Assembly: GCA_005787665.1 (NCBI GenBank)
Contig: SYAB01000238.1
Span: forward strand, 1-15,413
DNA: 15,413 bases
Source: Actinomycetota bacterium
GTDB lineage: Bacteria; Actinomycetota; Actinomycetes; Mycobacteriales; Mycobacteriaceae
Direction: 5' to 3'
In this document: piece after piece, positions 14,373-15,413 of the stretch
Position numbering within the stretch: position 1 is the stretch's first letter
Layout of the letters: every line of letters starts with the position of its first letter
Notes under the pieces: model-generated
What the model was told of the DNA's origin: nothing
The model's input: only the letters and a program-made list of their open reading frames with translations
The model's database searches: none
Translations under genes and position numbers: made by a program

Positions 14373-14379
14373 GCTAGAT

Positions 14380-15413
14380 GTGAATGCGGCCGCGCTCGGC
14401 GTCGACTCGGAGGTCGGCACACTTCGCACCGTCATCCTGCACCGCCCCGGAGCCGAGCTGAGAAGGCTGACCCCGCGCAACAATGACGCCCTGCTCTTCG
14501 ACGGTCTGCCGTGGGTGACCCGTGCCCAGGAGGAACACGACGCGTTCGCCGCGTTGTTGCGGTCCCGAGGGGTTGAGGTGCTGCTGGTGTCGGACCTGCT
14601 CACCGAGGCCCTGGCCAGCGGCGCGGCGCGGATGCAGGGTATCGCCGCCGCCGTCGACAGCCGACGGCTGGGATATCCGCTGGCGCAGGAACTCTCGGCC
14701 TACCTTCGCGGCCTTCAGCCGGAGGCGTTGGCCCATGTTCTGGTGGCCGGAATGACCTTCACCGAGTTGCCGCTGGGTCCGCAGGGTGCCGACTCTCTGG
14801 TGCGGCGGATGCACCACGGCGGCGATTTCGTCATCGACCCGCTGCCCAATCTGATGTTCACCCGCGATTCGTCGTTCTGGATCGGGCCCCGATTCGCGAT
14901 CACCTCGCTCGCCCTGCCCGCCCGGGTGCGGGAGACATCGCTGACCGACCTGATCTACGCCCACCATCCCCGATTCCTCGGTGTTCGGCGCGCGTACGAA
15001 TCGCACGCCGCTCCGGTGGAGGGCGGCGATGTGCTGCTGCTGGCACCCGGTGTGGTGGCGGTCGGGGTCGGGGAGCGGACCACCGCAGCGGGGGCGGAAG
15101 CGCTGGCGCGCAGTCTGTTCGACGACGACCTGGCCAACACCGTGCTGGCTGTGCCGATCGCCCAGGAGCGCGCGACCATGCACCTGGACACGGTGTGCAC
15201 CATGGTCGACGTCGACGCTGTGGTGATGTACCCGGCGGTGCAGGATTCGCTGTCGGCGTTCACCCTCCGTCGCGGCCCCGACGGGGTGCGCATTCTCGAC
15301 GAACAGCCCTTCGTCGTCGCCGCCGCCGCCGCGATGGGTATCGACCGGCTGCGGGTGATCGACACCGGGCTGGATCCCGTGACCGCCGAACGCGAGCAGT
15401 GGGATGACGGCAA
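14380..15413 (+). CDS. arcA: Arginine deiminase (cut by window edge)
   Basis: The first 344 codons of arginine deiminase, which hydrolyses L-arginine to citrulline and ammonia, the first step of the ADI pathway that yields ATP and counters acid. Guanidino-binding and catalytic residues seen are D163 in FTRDSS, E214 in VEGGDV, H268 and D270 in MHLDTVCTM, matching the family's known Asp/Glu/His/Asp set. The nucleophilic cysteine near the C-terminus is beyond the window. GTG 14380 is preferred to GTG 14371: it fits the TACGGT -10 and gives an N-terminus and residue numbers closer to known ADIs. The protein closely resembles M. tuberculosis ArcA (Rv1001) as I recall its sequence. No arcB or arcC is visible in the window. 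Confidence 0.95.
   Translation, partial: MNAAALGVDSEVGTLRTVILHRPGAELRRLTPRNNDALLFDGLPWVTRAQEEHDAFAALLRSRGVEVLLVSDLLTEALASGAARMQGIAAAVDSRRLGYPLAQELSAYLRGLQPEALAHVLVAGMTFTELPLGPQGADSLVRRMHHGGDFVIDPLPNLMFTRDSSFWIGPRFAITSLALPARVRETSLTDLIYAHHPRFLGVRRAYESHAAPVEGGDVLLLAPGVVAVGVGERTTAAGAEALARSLFDDDLANTVLAVPIAQERATMHLDTVCTMVDVDAVVMYPAVQDSLSAFTLRRGPDGVRILDEQPFVVAAAAAMGIDRLRVIDTGLDPVTAEREQWDDG

Noticed and set aside
14374..15183. Minus-strand open frame of 269 codons under arcA
   Set aside because: Antisense to a strongly conserved arginine deiminase; no domain or start context.
1..15413. Insertion sequences, transposases, tRNA or rRNA genes
   Set aside because: No transposase motifs, terminal inverted repeats, tRNA cloverleaf or rRNA sequence were found on reading both strands.

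Overview
The window is about 70% G+C, densely packed, and reads as mycobacterial (probably Mycolicibacterium or a close relative). The right part matches, from memory, the M. tuberculosis gene order Rv0998–Rv1001: cAMP-gated lysine acetyltransferase, small lipoproteins, AlkB-like protein on the other strand, arginine deiminase. An MmpL-family transporter, a mycobacterial-type secreted beta-propeller protein and many apparently leaderless start codons fit the same origin.

Layout. (1) 1–408, minus: N-terminal end of glycogen phosphorylase, cut by the window edge. (2) 558–4276, plus: a Tat-exported, probably lipidated flavin amine oxidase followed by a compact MmpL/RND lipid transporter. (3) 4284–5045, minus, and 5064–5840, plus: a COMT-type O-methyltransferase and a membrane methyltransferase, diverging from an 18-bp gap that holds one palindromic -10 element. 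(4) 5912–8507, plus: a tightly coupled three-gene operon of type III polyketide synthase, ICMT-like membrane methyltransferase and FAD monooxygenase, in the same order and with the same families as srsA-srsB-srsC of Streptomyces griseus. In mycobacteria such operons make alkylresorcinol-derived polyketide quinones (lipid electron carriers). (5) 8528–9568: a cyclic-nucleotide-binding domain fused to a GNAT acetyltransferase, only 20 bp after that operon. (6) 9689–11794: a secreted seven-bladed YVTN/YncE-like beta-propeller protein with an unusual repeat-bearing linker. (7) 11896–13702: TspO and two tandem 216-residue lipoproteins, the first apparently starting at a CTG that overlaps the tspO stop. 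(8) 13716–14312, minus, and 14380–15413, plus: an AlkB-family dioxygenase and arginine deiminase (cut by the right edge), diverging from a promoter region with nested inverted repeats.

How it may work together (inference). The PKS, membrane methyltransferase and FAD hydroxylase would build a long-chain methoxy-quinone from a fatty acyl-CoA starter. The adjacent COMT-like enzyme and second membrane methyltransferase could add further O-methylations, the MmpL could move the lipid product, and the cAMP-responsive acetyltransferase, whose known relatives control acyl-CoA synthetases, could tune starter supply. No link beyond gene position is proven here.

No mobile elements, tRNAs, rRNAs or CRISPR arrays were seen. 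No gene-free stretch exceeds 150 bp.
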